The translations under genes and the position numbers were made by a program. From positions 1 to 20,298 of the forward strand of contig CAZLRW010000070.1 of the NCBI GenBank assembly GCA_964561925.1: DNA of 20,298 bases. Direction: 5' to 3'. The notes under the pieces were generated by a model. It searched no databases, was not told the DNA's origin, and was given only the letters and a program-made list of their open reading frames with translations. The stretch's first letter is position 1, and each line of letters starts with the position of its first letter. Shown one piece after another: positions 14,061 through 20,298 of this stretch. The stretch is from SZUA-430 sp964561925. Its GTDB lineage: Bacteria; Pseudomonadota; Alphaproteobacteria; Micropepsales; Micropepsaceae.

Positions 14061-15260
14061 ATGGACCTCGCCCTCTCAGCCCAAGACGAAGCGTTCCGCG
14101 CTGAGGTGCGCCGCTTCCTCGACGAGAAGCTGACCCCCGATCTGCGCGAAGCGGGCAAGAAGACGGGCGGCGTCCTGTCCGATCCGCCCGCGACGACGAA
14201 GTGGCACAAGGCGCTCTACGACAAAGGCTGGATCGCGCCCGCCTGGCCGAAGGAACATGGCGGCCCCGGTTGGAGCGAGATGCAGCGCTACATTTTCGCC
14301 TCCGAATGCGCGAGCGCGCACGCGCCGCTGTTGCCGAACTTCGGCACGCGCATGTGCGGCCCCGTGCTGATGAAATTCGGCTCGTCCGAACAAAAGGCGT
14401 TCTACCTGCCGCGCATTCTCTCCGGCGACGACTATTGGTGCCAGGGCTACTCCGAACCCGGTTCCGGCTCGGACCTCGCCTCGCTGCAGATGAAGGCGGT
14501 GCGCGACGGCGACCATTACCTCTTGAACGGCACGAAGATTTGGACGACGCACGCCCACTTCGCGAACCGCATGTTCTGCCTCGTGCGCACCGCGCAAACG
14601 GCCAAGCCGCAGGAAGGCATCACGTTCCTGCTGCTCGAAACCTCGACGCCGGGTTTCGAGGTCCGCCCGATCATCACGCTCGCCGGCGACCACGAAGTGA
14701 ACCAGTGCTTCTTCGACAACGTGCGCGTTCCGGTCGCAAACCGCGTCGGCGAAGAAGGCCAAGGCTGGACGATCGCGAAATACCTGCTCGAGTTCGAGCG
14801 CGGCAACGCCTACGCGGCAGCCCTTCAGGCAAAGCTCGCCGCGGTGAAAGCGGCTGCCCGCACCGAACGCAGCGACGGCGCGGCCTTGGCCGACGATGAA
14901 GAGTTCAAGCGCAAGCTCGCCGAAACCGACATCGAGCTTCAGGGCTTGATGGTCACCGAACACCGCGTCATGTCGCAGCTCGCGCAAGGCCAGAACCCGG
15001 GCCCCGCCTCCTCGCTCCTCAAGGCCCGCGGCACGGAGATGTCGCAACGCATCACGGAGCTCGGCATCGAAGCGCTCGCCTTCTACGTCGCCCCGTTCGA
15101 GCCCGAGGCGCGCAAGCAAGGCGCGAACGTAAAGCCCGTCGCGCCCGCCCACGGCCTCGTCATGATGCCGCAATATCTGAAAACGCGCGCGTCCACGATC
15201 TACGGCGGCTCGTCCGAGGTCCAGCGCAACATCATGGCCAAGCTGATTTTGGGGATCTGA
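14061..15260 (+). CDS. acyl-CoA dehydrogenase family protein
   Basis: This 399-residue FAD-dependent acyl-CoA dehydrogenase presumably passes electrons to ETF during oxidation of a CoA thioester. The N-terminal helical domain is followed by the FAD signature YWCQGYSEPGSGSDLASL (125-142) and NGTKIWTTHAHFANR, and the C-terminus has YGGSSEVQRNIMAKLILGI. The position holding the catalytic Glu in medium-chain enzymes (YEGT) is Gly here. Instead Glu246 in LEFERGN aligns with the catalytic Glu of isovaleryl-CoA/long-chain type enzymes (LDLER), which suggests a base of that type. ATG 14061 fits the family N-terminus; an in-frame ATG at 14037 would add eight residues. The acyl substrate is not predictable by eye. 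Confidence 0.9.
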   Translation: MDLALSAQDEAFRAEVRRFLDEKLTPDLREAGKKTGGVLSDPPATTKWHKALYDKGWIAPAWPKEHGGPGWSEMQRYIFASECASAHAPLLPNFGTRMCGPVLMKFGSSEQKAFYLPRILSGDDYWCQGYSEPGSGSDLASLQMKAVRDGDHYLLNGTKIWTTHAHFANRMFCLVRTAQTAKPQEGITFLLLETSTPGFEVRPIITLAGDHEVNQCFFDNVRVPVANRVGEEGQGWTIAKYLLEFERGNAYAAALQAKLAAVKAAARTERSDGAALADDEEFKRKLAETDIELQGLMVTEHRVMSQLAQGQNPGPASSLLKARGTEMSQRITELGIEALAFYVAPFEPEARKQGANVKPVAPAHGLVMMPQYLKTRASTIYGGSSEVQRNIMAKLILGI

Positions 15261-15266
15261 GCCGCC

Positions 15267-15731
15267 GTGACGACGCGCAGCCAATGGCACGAGATCGAAC
15301 TGCCGGCAAAGCCCGAGGCGGTGTTCAACGCGCTGCTGGCACCGAAGGCGATCCGCGGCCGTTGGGACAACATCGGCGCGATCGTCACCGAAATCGACGG
15401 CCTCTGGGTGATGGCCTGGGGCGAACGCGAGAACAACCCCGACTTCGTCACCGGCGCGCGCATCAAATCGTTCCAAGCGCCGAACCGCGTCGTCCTCGCT
15501 TACGACTACGCGCGCGCCCGCAGCGGCATGCTCCCGTTCGGCGCCACGATGACCGCCGAGTTCGCGATCCAGAAGCATCAGTCGGGCTCGATCCTGCGCG
15601 TCACCCAAACGGGCTTCCCCGCAGGCGGCGATGCGGACAAATTCTACGAAGCCTGCGGCCAAGGCTGGCGCGCCGCCCTCCAAGGCATCGGAACGCTGCT
15701 GACGCCACCGCAGCCGCCCGGCCGGCGTTGA
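15267..15731 (+). CDS. SRPBCC (AHSA1-like) domain protein
   Basis: This 154-residue protein of the START/Bet v1-like fold shows the features of the activator-of-Hsp90-homologue group: an N-terminal IELPAKPEAVFNALLAP segment, a central beta sheet including RVVLAYDY and MTAEFAIQ, and a C-terminal helix (FYEACGQGWRAALQGIGTLL). Such proteins bind hydrophobic ligands in a central cavity, but the ligand is unknown. It starts at GTG 15267, 6 nt after the acyl-CoA dehydrogenase stop, with GGGGA (15251-15255) upstream, so the two genes are almost certainly cotranscribed and possibly translationally coupled. Confidence 0.8.
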   Translation: MTTRSQWHEIELPAKPEAVFNALLAPKAIRGRWDNIGAIVTEIDGLWVMAWGERENNPDFVTGARIKSFQAPNRVVLAYDYARARSGMLPFGATMTAEFAIQKHQSGSILRVTQTGFPAGGDADKFYEACGQGWRAALQGIGTLLTPPQPPGRR

Positions 15732-15756
15732 CGACTATCGCTCAATGACGTATTAC
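15728..15756 (+). promoter_or_regulatory. candidate promoter of the HigBA-like module
   Basis: TTGACG (15728-15733) and TATTAC (15751-15756) are separated by 17 bp and overlap the stop of the SRPBCC gene. The -10 would place the transcription start near 15762-15765, exactly where the toxin should begin. This mirrors the close promoter-start spacing of the other two toxin-antitoxin modules in the window. Confidence 0.4.
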
Positions 15757-16121
15757 GGGAACAACAGCTACCCGTTGCGGTATGCGAAACGGATGAATTC
15801 GCGGCGCGTGCCGCTGACGCTTGGACACCGGAAGAACACGAGGCGTTTGTCGATTTCATTGCGCGCCGTCCTGAGGCTGGAGACATCGTTCAAGGCGCCG
15901 GTGGCGTCCGAAAGGTACGATGGGGCCGGTCAGGAAGCGGAAAACGCGGTGGAGTGAGAGTCATCTACTATTTTCACGATGAAGCGCGACCGCTTTATCT
16001 CATCACGCTCTTCGCGAAGAACGCGAAGAGCGATTTGAGCCCGGCCGACAAGAAGGACTGGAGCGCCTTCGCGAAGATGGTGAAATCGAGAGCGAAACAT
16101 GAAGAAGACAGGAAGAACTAA
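15745..16121 (+). pseudogene. higB: HigB2/RelE-type toxin, frame intact but no recognisable start codon
   Basis: In the frame ending at TAA 16119-16121 there is an uninterrupted reading with clear similarity to HigB2-type mRNA interferases: VAVCETDEFAARAADAW from 15774, then EAGDIVQGAGGVRKVRW, GKRGGVRVIYYFHDEARPLY, LITLFAKNAKSDLSPADKK. The core RelE-fold signature (QGxGGxRKxR...GKRGGxRxIYYF) is complete. No ATG, GTG or TTG occurs in this frame between the stop at 15729-15731 and codon 15954 (a GTG in the middle of the fold). An ATG at 15745 is out of frame with the toxin. A lost start, an N-terminal frameshift or a sequencing error would each explain this. The reading overlaps the antitoxin gene by 23 nt, the normal toxin-first HigBA order. 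Confidence 0.7.
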
Positions 16122-16398
16122 GGCCGGGGAGAGCATCCTACGCGGCATGCGCCAGATGCTTGAGCATATGGAAGGCAAGCGCGAACTGCGCACCACCTAT
16201 GTTCAAGTCGCAGACGTGAAAACCATTCGCCGCCGCCTTGGCCTGTCGCAGCAGGAGTTCTCCGAAGCCTACCGCATCCCGCTACGCACCTTGCAAGGCT
16301 GGGAACAAGGCCAACGCACCCCCGACGCGCCGGCTGTAGCCTACCTTCAGGCAATCGCCCGCTTGCCCAAGCAGATTCGCGCCGCTTTCGCCGACTGA
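16099..16398 (+). CDS. higA: HigA-type XRE-family antitoxin
   Basis: This 99-residue protein has a Cro/C1-type helix-turn-helix at about residues 41-75 (TIRRRLGLSQQEFSEAYRIP, then LRTLQGWEQGQRTPDAPAVA). It matches the HigA/NadS-like antitoxins paired with HigB2 toxins: an N-terminal toxin-binding arm (residues 1-35) and a DNA-binding C-terminus that represses the operon. It starts inside the end of the toxin reading frame and would be translated independently of whether the toxin is made. It ends 9 nt before the stop of the convergent crotonase gene. The antitoxin appears intact although the toxin start is missing. Confidence 0.85.
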   Translation: MKKTGRTKAGESILRGMRQMLEHMEGKRELRTTYVQVADVKTIRRRLGLSQQEFSEAYRIPLRTLQGWEQGQRTPDAPAVAYLQAIARLPKQIRAAFAD

Positions 16399-16407
16399 AG
16401 CGGCGGG

Positions 16408-17217
16408 TCACCGCCCCTCGAACTTCGCCTCGCGCTTCTCGAAGAACGCCTCCACCCCTTCGCGAACGTCGGCGCTCGGGTTCGACACCATCACCGACAG
16501 CGCCGCGTCGCCGAGCGATTGGTCGAGCGAGAGATCGAGACCGCGCACCATCATCGCCTTGGCAAGCCGGACCGCGAGCGGCGCGCGCGCCGCAAGCTTG
16601 CGCGCGAACGCCGTCGTGTGCGCGAGGAGGTCGGCGTCGGGCACGACCTCCGTCACGAGCCCGAGCGCCTGCGCCGTGCGCGCGTCGTAGACTTCGGCCA
16701 GCATTGTCATCTTCAACGCCCGGTCGAGCCCCATCGCGCGCGGAAACAGCCACGCGCCGCCTTCGTCCGGCAGCAATCCAAATTTGCCCGACGTGTCGCC
16801 GAGTTTCGCGCTCTCGCCCGCAATGCGGAAGTCGCAAGAGAGCGCCAGCGCAAGCCCGCCCGCGACCGCGGGCCCATTGATCATCGCGACCACGGGCTTG
16901 TCGAGCCGGTGCAGCGCGTGGATCACGCGATGCATCCCGTCCCGCATCTCCCGCGCGTGGGAAAGCTGTGATTTCATCAGCGCGTCGTGCGCGCCGTCGG
17001 CGCCCGACACGTCGCCGCCCGAGGAAAACCCGCGCCCTTCGCCCGTGATCACAAGCACCCTGAGCGCATCGTCGCGCAGATAGCTCTCGACCGCCCTGAC
17101 GATCTCTTCGCACATTCGCGTCGTGTAGGCGTTCATTTGCTTCGGCCGCGCCAACGTAAGGCGCGCGATCGCCGCGTCCGGCCGCTCGAATCGAATGTCG
17201 TGAAACGCTTCGCCCAT
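16408..17217 (-). CDS. enoyl-CoA hydratase/isomerase family protein (crotonase fold), PaaG-like
   Basis: This 269-residue crotonase has its start fixed by a strong GAGGAGAT ribosome binding site (17223-17230, minus strand). The oxyanion-hole segments GRGFSSGGDVSG (61-72) and NGPAVAGGLALALSCDF (114-130) are present. The two Glu residues that hydrate enoyl-CoA in rat mitochondrial hydratase (E144, E164) align with A123 and S143. An acidic residue is present instead at D151 in GLLPDEGGAWLFPR, as in PaaG-type isomerases (GLIPDxGG). Isomerase or another crotonase reaction is therefore more likely than classical hydration; this is inference from alignment by eye. It is divergent from a second crotonase 57 nt away and convergent with higA. 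Confidence 0.88.
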   Translation of the reverse strand: MGEAFHDIRFERPDAAIARLTLARPKQMNAYTTRMCEEIVRAVESYLRDDALRVLVITGEGRGFSSGGDVSGADGAHDALMKSQLSHAREMRDGMHRVIHALHRLDKPVVAMINGPAVAGGLALALSCDFRIAGESAKLGDTSGKFGLLPDEGGAWLFPRAMGLDRALKMTMLAEVYDARTAQALGLVTEVVPDADLLAHTTAFARKLAARAPLAVRLAKAMMVRGLDLSLDQSLGDAALSVMVSNPSADVREGVEAFFEKREAKFEGR

Positions 17218-17274
17218 TGCGCATCTCCTCTTTTGTGCGCCAAGCTTAGCCGAAAGCCCTTGGAGACGCGCCCC

Positions 17275-18120
17275 ATGACCGCCTATCCCGACATTCTCTA
17301 CGACGTGAAAGACGGCATCGCCCGCATCACGCTGAACCGCCCCGACAAACTGAACGCCTGGACGCCCGCCATGCAGTCGAGCGTGAAGCGCGCCGTCGTC
17401 GACGCCGCGAACGACGACGCCGCGCGCGTCATCGTGATCACGGGCGCGGGCCGCGGCTTTTGCGCCGGCGCCGACATGGGCGGCCTGCAGCAAATCCGTC
17501 CCGAAGGCTGGAACGAGCGCGAACTCGCCCGCGCCGACCACAACATCGCCGTCCCGAAGTCGGCCCTGGGCCCGGACGTCGCCGCGCACTACGAAACGCG
17601 CTTCGGCTATCTGATGTCGATCAAAAAGCCCGTCATCGCAGCGATCAATGGCCCTTGCGCCGGCATCGGCCTCGTCTTCACGCTCTATTGCGATCTTCGG
17701 TTCGCCGGCAGCGAGGCGAAGTTCACGACCGCCTTCGCGCAGCGCGGCCTCATCGCCGAACACGGCATCTCGTGGCTGCTGCCGCGGTTGACCGGCGTCG
17801 CGAACGCGCTCGACGTCTTGTTCTCGGCGCGCAAGTTTTCTGCCGCCGAGGCCGAACGCATCGGCCTCGTCAATCGCGTCTTCCCGCAAGAGAGCTTCCT
17901 GGCATCGGTCGAAGCTTACGCCCGCGAACTCGCAACCACCGTGTCGCCGCGCTCGATGGCCGTGATGAAGGCACAGGTGTGGAAGGCGCTGTTCCAGGAC
18001 CTGAACGAAGCAACCGCGATCGGCGATGCCGAAATGCAAAAGAGCTTCGCCACCGAAGACTTCAAAGAAGGCGTCGCCCACTTCGTCGAAAAGCGCCCCG
18101 CCCGGTTCACGGGCCGTTAG
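17275..18120 (+). CDS. enoyl-CoA hydratase/isomerase family protein (crotonase fold)
   Basis: This 281-residue crotonase has ITLNRPDKLNAWT (18-30), the oxyanion-hole segments GRGFCAGADMGG (59-70) and NGPCAGIGLVFTLYCDL (125-141), and a C-terminal EGVAHFVEKRPARFTGR. Residues aligned with the catalytic E144 and E164 of classical hydratase are V134 and F154, while E162 in GLIAEHGISWLLPR falls at the same place as D151 of the divergent neighbour. This motif is common among bacterial proteins annotated as enoyl-CoA hydratases, but the reaction is uncertain. TTGGAG (17260-17265) lies 9 nt before the ATG. The shared 57-nt divergent region suggests coordinated expression of the two crotonases. Confidence 0.88.
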   Translation: MTAYPDILYDVKDGIARITLNRPDKLNAWTPAMQSSVKRAVVDAANDDAARVIVITGAGRGFCAGADMGGLQQIRPEGWNERELARADHNIAVPKSALGPDVAAHYETRFGYLMSIKKPVIAAINGPCAGIGLVFTLYCDLRFAGSEAKFTTAFAQRGLIAEHGISWLLPRLTGVANALDVLFSARKFSAAEAERIGLVNRVFPQESFLASVEAYARELATTVSPRSMAVMKAQVWKALFQDLNEATAIGDAEMQKSFATEDFKEGVAHFVEKRPARFTGR

Positions 18121-18141
18121 GGGGCGAACGAGCTTCGCCCC
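18121..18141 (+). terminator. hairpin directly after crotonase stop, possible terminator
   Basis: Perfect 8-bp arms GGGGCGAA (18121-18128) and TTCGCCCC (18134-18141) with a 5-nt loop begin at the first base after the TAG stop. No T-run follows directly (AATCTCGTCC), so it would be a weak intrinsic terminator or a 3'-end-stabilising hairpin. Confidence 0.4.
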
Positions 18142-18213
18142 AATCTCGTCCTGATTTCGCCACATTGCGCGGGCGCCATACGTTCATCGGCGAACGAAGG
18201 GGAGTGCTTCGCA

Positions 18214-18591
18214 ATGACGTGGCTTGTGTTTCTGATCTTCTTGGGCGTGCTCGGCTACATGCGGTATCTCTCGCCGATGCCCGAGACGCTTGATCAGCCC
18301 TACATCATGAGCGCGCTGTTGGTGCTTTCGGCGACGGCGATCGTGCCCTTCTTCGTCTCGTACCTCATGACACGCGCGACGCAGCTGTCCGGTCGCGCGC
18401 CCGCGATCATGCTGGGCTTCCTGTTCGCCATGACGCTGTCGCTCGCGGGCGCCTGGGCGGTGTGGAAGTATTTCGGCGGCGCCATGGACATGCGCGTGCC
18501 CCTGCAGGAGGCGCTGAAACTGGCGCTTGTCCCGGGGATCGGCATGGGCGTGATCCTGGCCATGGACACGCTGATGCGCCGGCGCGCCTGA
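18214..18591 (+). CDS. small four-helix membrane protein, unrecognised
   Basis: This 125-residue protein has four predicted hydrophobic segments: about residues 2-17 (TWLVFLIFLGVLGYM), 29-51 (YIMSALLVLSATAIVPFFVS), 63-86 (AIMLGFLFAMTLSLAGAWAV) and 97-117 (LKLALVPGIGMGVILAMDTL). Loops are short, with a basic C-terminus (MRRRA) suggesting a cytoplasmic end. AGGGGAG (18198-18204) lies 9 nt before the ATG. I do not recognise the family. It sits between the crotonase gene and another membrane protein upstream of sucC, with nothing nearby to suggest a function. Confidence 0.7.
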   Translation: MTWLVFLIFLGVLGYMRYLSPMPETLDQPYIMSALLVLSATAIVPFFVSYLMTRATQLSGRAPAIMLGFLFAMTLSLAGAWAVWKYFGGAMDMRVPLQEALKLALVPGIGMGVILAMDTLMRRRA

Positions 18592-18735
18592 ATCGCAAGC
18601 CTTTTTCGTGGCCCTGTGCGGGCCGTCACGAGATGTCGCAACGTGAGGCCCGACCGGTCCCCGTTCATCTGGTGTACAGTTCGTCTCATCTGAAATGGCG
18701 CCGATCGCACGACGCCTGATGGATGGGAGACGACG

Positions 18736-19293
18736 ATGTCTGAGCGCAAGGGTTCGCGCTGGGCCCACTTCTTGATGATGCTGCCGTTCTTTTTGATCGG
18801 CATCGCGCTGCCGGTCTATTTCTTCGGCTTTACCGGCGAGGGCGGCATGCCCGGCGCCCAAACCGAGAGCTTCGATCCCGCGCCGTCGCCGGACGGCGCG
18901 CCGAACCAGCGTTCGTTCAGTTTCGATAGTCGCCCCGGCATCGTCGCTTTCGCACAAGACATGTTCGACATGGTCGAGCGCAACGTCGCCTTGCCGGACC
19001 TTTCGCCGCTCACGGTCAAGATCGGCGTCCTGCTCGCGTTGTTCGCCGGCGGCTTCCTCGTCGTCCGCCTTCTTCTCGCACTCATTGCCGGCACGCTCGG
19101 CGGCCTCGTGAGTTTCCTCGTGCACAAGGCGGCGGGGCCGATGTTCATGGGCTTCCTTGCCGTCGGTTCGACCTGGGGCATCCACCAAACGATCGCACAG
19201 GAATTCGGCCTGTCGTGGGCGGCGGCGACCGTTTCCATGACGGCGGCGGTCGCGACCCTGTTCGCCTTGGCAGGCGTCCGCGTCCGCGGCTAA
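18736..19293 (+). CDS. membrane protein, unrecognised
   Basis: This 185-residue protein has one hydrophobic helix near the N-terminus (about residues 10-32, FLMMLPFFLIGIALPVYFFG). A hydrophilic Pro/Ser/Asp-rich segment of ~60 residues follows (33-92), then three hydrophobic stretches (about 95-127, 132-150 and 157-182). A strong GGGAGA ribosome binding site (18725-18730) lies 5 nt before the ATG. I do not recognise the family and see no catalytic motif. It lies 144 nt after the four-helix protein and 153 nt before sucC. Its coding character is supported by the ribosome binding site, the signal-anchor-like start and typical codon use. Confidence 0.7.
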   Translation: MSERKGSRWAHFLMMLPFFLIGIALPVYFFGFTGEGGMPGAQTESFDPAPSPDGAPNQRSFSFDSRPGIVAFAQDMFDMVERNVALPDLSPLTVKIGVLLALFAGGFLVVRLLLALIAGTLGGLVSFLVHKAAGPMFMGFLAVGSTWGIHQTIAQEFGLSWAAATVSMTAAVATLFALAGVRVRG

Positions 19294-19323
19294 CCGGCAC
19301 TCTTTTCTAGGGGCCGATCCCGA

Positions 19324-19352
19324 TTGCGGGGCCGAGGGGCCGCCGCTATACC
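19324..19352 (+). promoter_or_regulatory. candidate sucC promoter
   Basis: TTGCGG (19324-19329) and TATACC (19347-19352) are 17 bp apart in the 153-nt gap before sucC. They would start transcription near 19359 and leave an ~88-nt GC-rich leader. Both boxes are only partial matches to the sigma-70 consensus. Confidence 0.3.
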
Positions 19353-19446
19353 AGCGAGCCCAAATCGGGCGGCTCGGGTGCGCGTGCGCGCTTGAGGCCG
19401 GTTTCAATACGCGACGTCGCCATGAGCGGCCCCTCGAAGGTCCAGC

Positions 19447-20298
19447 ATGAACATCCACGAATACCAAGCCAAAGCCGTGCTGAAGGAATTCGGCGTGCCG
19501 ATTCTCCGCGGCGTCCCGGCCTTTTCGGTCAATGAAGCGGTCAAGGCTGCAAACGACCTCGGCGGTCCGGTTTGGGTCGTGAAGTCGCAAATCCATGCCG
19601 GCGGTCGGGGCAAGGGCGGCGGCGTCAAAGTTGTGAAGTCGCTCGACGCCGTCAAATCCGAAGCGGCCCGTATGCTGGGCATGACGCTGGTGACACCGCA
19701 GACCGGCCCGCAAGGCCGCGTCGTGCGCCGCCTCTTCATCGAGGAAGGTGCTGCGATCGCCCGCGAACTCTACCTCTCGATCCTCGTCGACCGCGCGACG
19801 TCGCGCGTTGCCTTCATCGCCTCGACCGAAGGCGGCATGGACATCGAAAAGGTCGCCCACGACACGCCGGAAAAGATCCTGACGATCTACGTCGACCCTG
19901 CCTCCGGCATCCAACCGTTCCACGGCCGCCGCATCGCGAAGGCGCTGAAGGTGACGGGCGAAACGGCCAAGCAAATGGGCGCCCTGATCGAGAAGCTCTA
20001 CCGGGCCTTCATCGCCAAGGACATGAGCCTGCTCGAAATCAACCCGCTCGTGATCACCGACAAGGGCGATGTCGTCTGCCTCGACGCGAAGATCAACTTC
20101 GACGACAACGCGCTCTACCGCCACAAGGACGTCGAAGCGCTGCACGATCCGAACGAGCAGGACCCCGCCGAACTCGAAGCCGCGAAATACGACCTGAACT
20201 TCATCAAGCTCGACGGAACGATCGGCTGCCTCGTCAACGGCGCAGGCCTCGCCATGGCGACGATGGACATCATCAAGCTCTACGGCTCGTCCCCCGCC
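19447..20298 (+). CDS. sucC: succinyl-CoA synthetase (ADP-forming) beta subunit, 5' part
   Basis: The first 284 codons are present; the reading frame is open to the window edge. It is the ATP-grasp beta subunit of succinyl-CoA synthetase, the TCA-cycle step coupling succinyl-CoA cleavage to nucleotide triphosphate formation. The N-terminus MNIHEYQAKAVLKEFGVPI and the nucleotide-binding stretch VVKSQIHAGGRGKGGGVKVV (residues ~45-65) are diagnostic. So are SLLEINPLVIT (about 197-207), CLDAKINFDDNALYR and CLVNGAGLAMATMDIIKLYG. GAAGG (19436-19440) lies 6 nt before the ATG. sucD is expected just beyond the window. mdh, its usual neighbour in alphaproteobacteria, is 6 kb upstream here. Confidence 0.96.
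   Translation, partial: MNIHEYQAKAVLKEFGVPILRGVPAFSVNEAVKAANDLGGPVWVVKSQIHAGGRGKGGGVKVVKSLDAVKSEAARMLGMTLVTPQTGPQGRVVRRLFIEEGAAIARELYLSILVDRATSRVAFIASTEGGMDIEKVAHDTPEKILTIYVDPASGIQPFHGRRIAKALKVTGETAKQMGALIEKLYRAFIAKDMSLLEINPLVITDKGDVVCLDAKINFDDNALYRHKDVEALHDPNEQDPAELEAAKYDLNFIKLDGTIGCLVNGAGLAMATMDIIKLYGSSPA

Noticed and set aside
14076..15683. 535-codon minus-strand open reading across the acyl-CoA dehydrogenase and SRPBCC genes
   Set aside because: It is fully antisense to two recognised genes and lacks motifs; a GC-driven shadow.
15745..15957. 70-codon plus-strand reading starting at ATG 15745
   Set aside because: It is in a different frame from the HigB-like toxin over the same bases. 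Only the toxin frame shows family motifs, so this is treated as a possible remnant of the toxin start, not a separate gene.
18607..18629. Stem-loop GGCCC/GGGCC after the four-helix membrane protein gene
   Set aside because: The T-run (18601-18606) lies before the hairpin rather than after it, so it is not a plus-strand intrinsic terminator, and the minus strand has no gene to terminate here.
18184..20145. Very long minus-strand open reading (653 codons) across the membrane-protein genes and sucC
   Set aside because: It lies antisense to genes with good ribosome binding sites, membrane topology and, for sucC, unmistakable family sequence. The translation is Arg/Asp/His-rich without motifs, typical of antisense frames in GC-rich DNA.
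1..20298. CRISPR array, tRNA/rRNA genes, transposases or integrase
   Set aside because: I looked for regularly spaced repeats, tRNA cloverleaf signatures and recombinase motifs in the gaps and saw none. The largest gaps are accounted for by promoters, operators and the unstarted toxin.

Overview
The window reads as a GC-rich chromosomal segment of an alphaproteobacterium, probably near Rhodospirillales. The signs are the zapE / mdh / sucC neighbourhood, an mcl2-like gene with a mesaconyl-CoA hydratase (ethylmalonyl-CoA pathway genes), and protein sequences that read as alphaproteobacterial. Placement is by recognition only; no search was run. Nearly all the sequence is coding, mostly on the + strand. 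I saw no rRNA, tRNA, CRISPR array or insertion sequence.

Layout. Positions 1-83 (-) hold the N-terminus of a YciI/DGPF-domain protein. Positions 192-890 hold toxin-antitoxin module 1 (Phd/VapB antitoxin, PIN-domain toxin) behind a perfect 26-bp palindrome. Positions 959-1813 encode a CitE-like enzyme, probably (3S)-malyl-CoA thioesterase, followed by a likely terminator. Positions 1952-6571 hold a run of closely spaced genes: two paralogous secreted TPR proteins, mesaconyl-CoA hydratase, a secreted protein combining a seven-repeat propeller with two inhibitor-like domains, and a DgkA-type lipid kinase. Positions 6650-8781 hold mmsA translationally coupled to a secreted LprI-domain protein. 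Positions 8834-9645 hold toxin-antitoxin module 2, leading directly into zapE (9656-10762). A large Pro/Ala-rich lipoprotein (-) converges on zapE so tightly that the two stop codons overlap. mdh (12480) then starts a likely operon with a GNAT acetyltransferase, an acyl-CoA dehydrogenase and an SRPBCC protein. Positions 15745-16398 hold module 3, HigB2/HigA-like, whose toxin frame is intact but has no recognisable start codon. Two divergent crotonase-fold genes, two unrecognised membrane proteins and the 5' part of sucC complete the window.

How the genes fit together. The metabolic theme is acyl-CoA and C4-dicarboxylate carbon flow: malyl-CoA thioesterase and mesaconyl-CoA hydratase (glyoxylate/ethylmalonyl-CoA chemistry), CoA-acylating methylmalonate-semialdehyde dehydrogenase, acyl-CoA dehydrogenase, two crotonases, malate dehydrogenase and succinyl-CoA synthetase. 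Interleaved are small defence- or stability-type cassettes (three type II toxin-antitoxin modules) and envelope proteins.

The least ordinary items are the 561-residue secreted protein (seven ~46-residue repeats, each with a Cys-x8-9-Cys pair, then two AprI/Inh-like domains), the start-less HigB-like toxin, and toxin-antitoxin promoters whose -10 boxes sit so close to the ATG that leaderless transcripts are expected.
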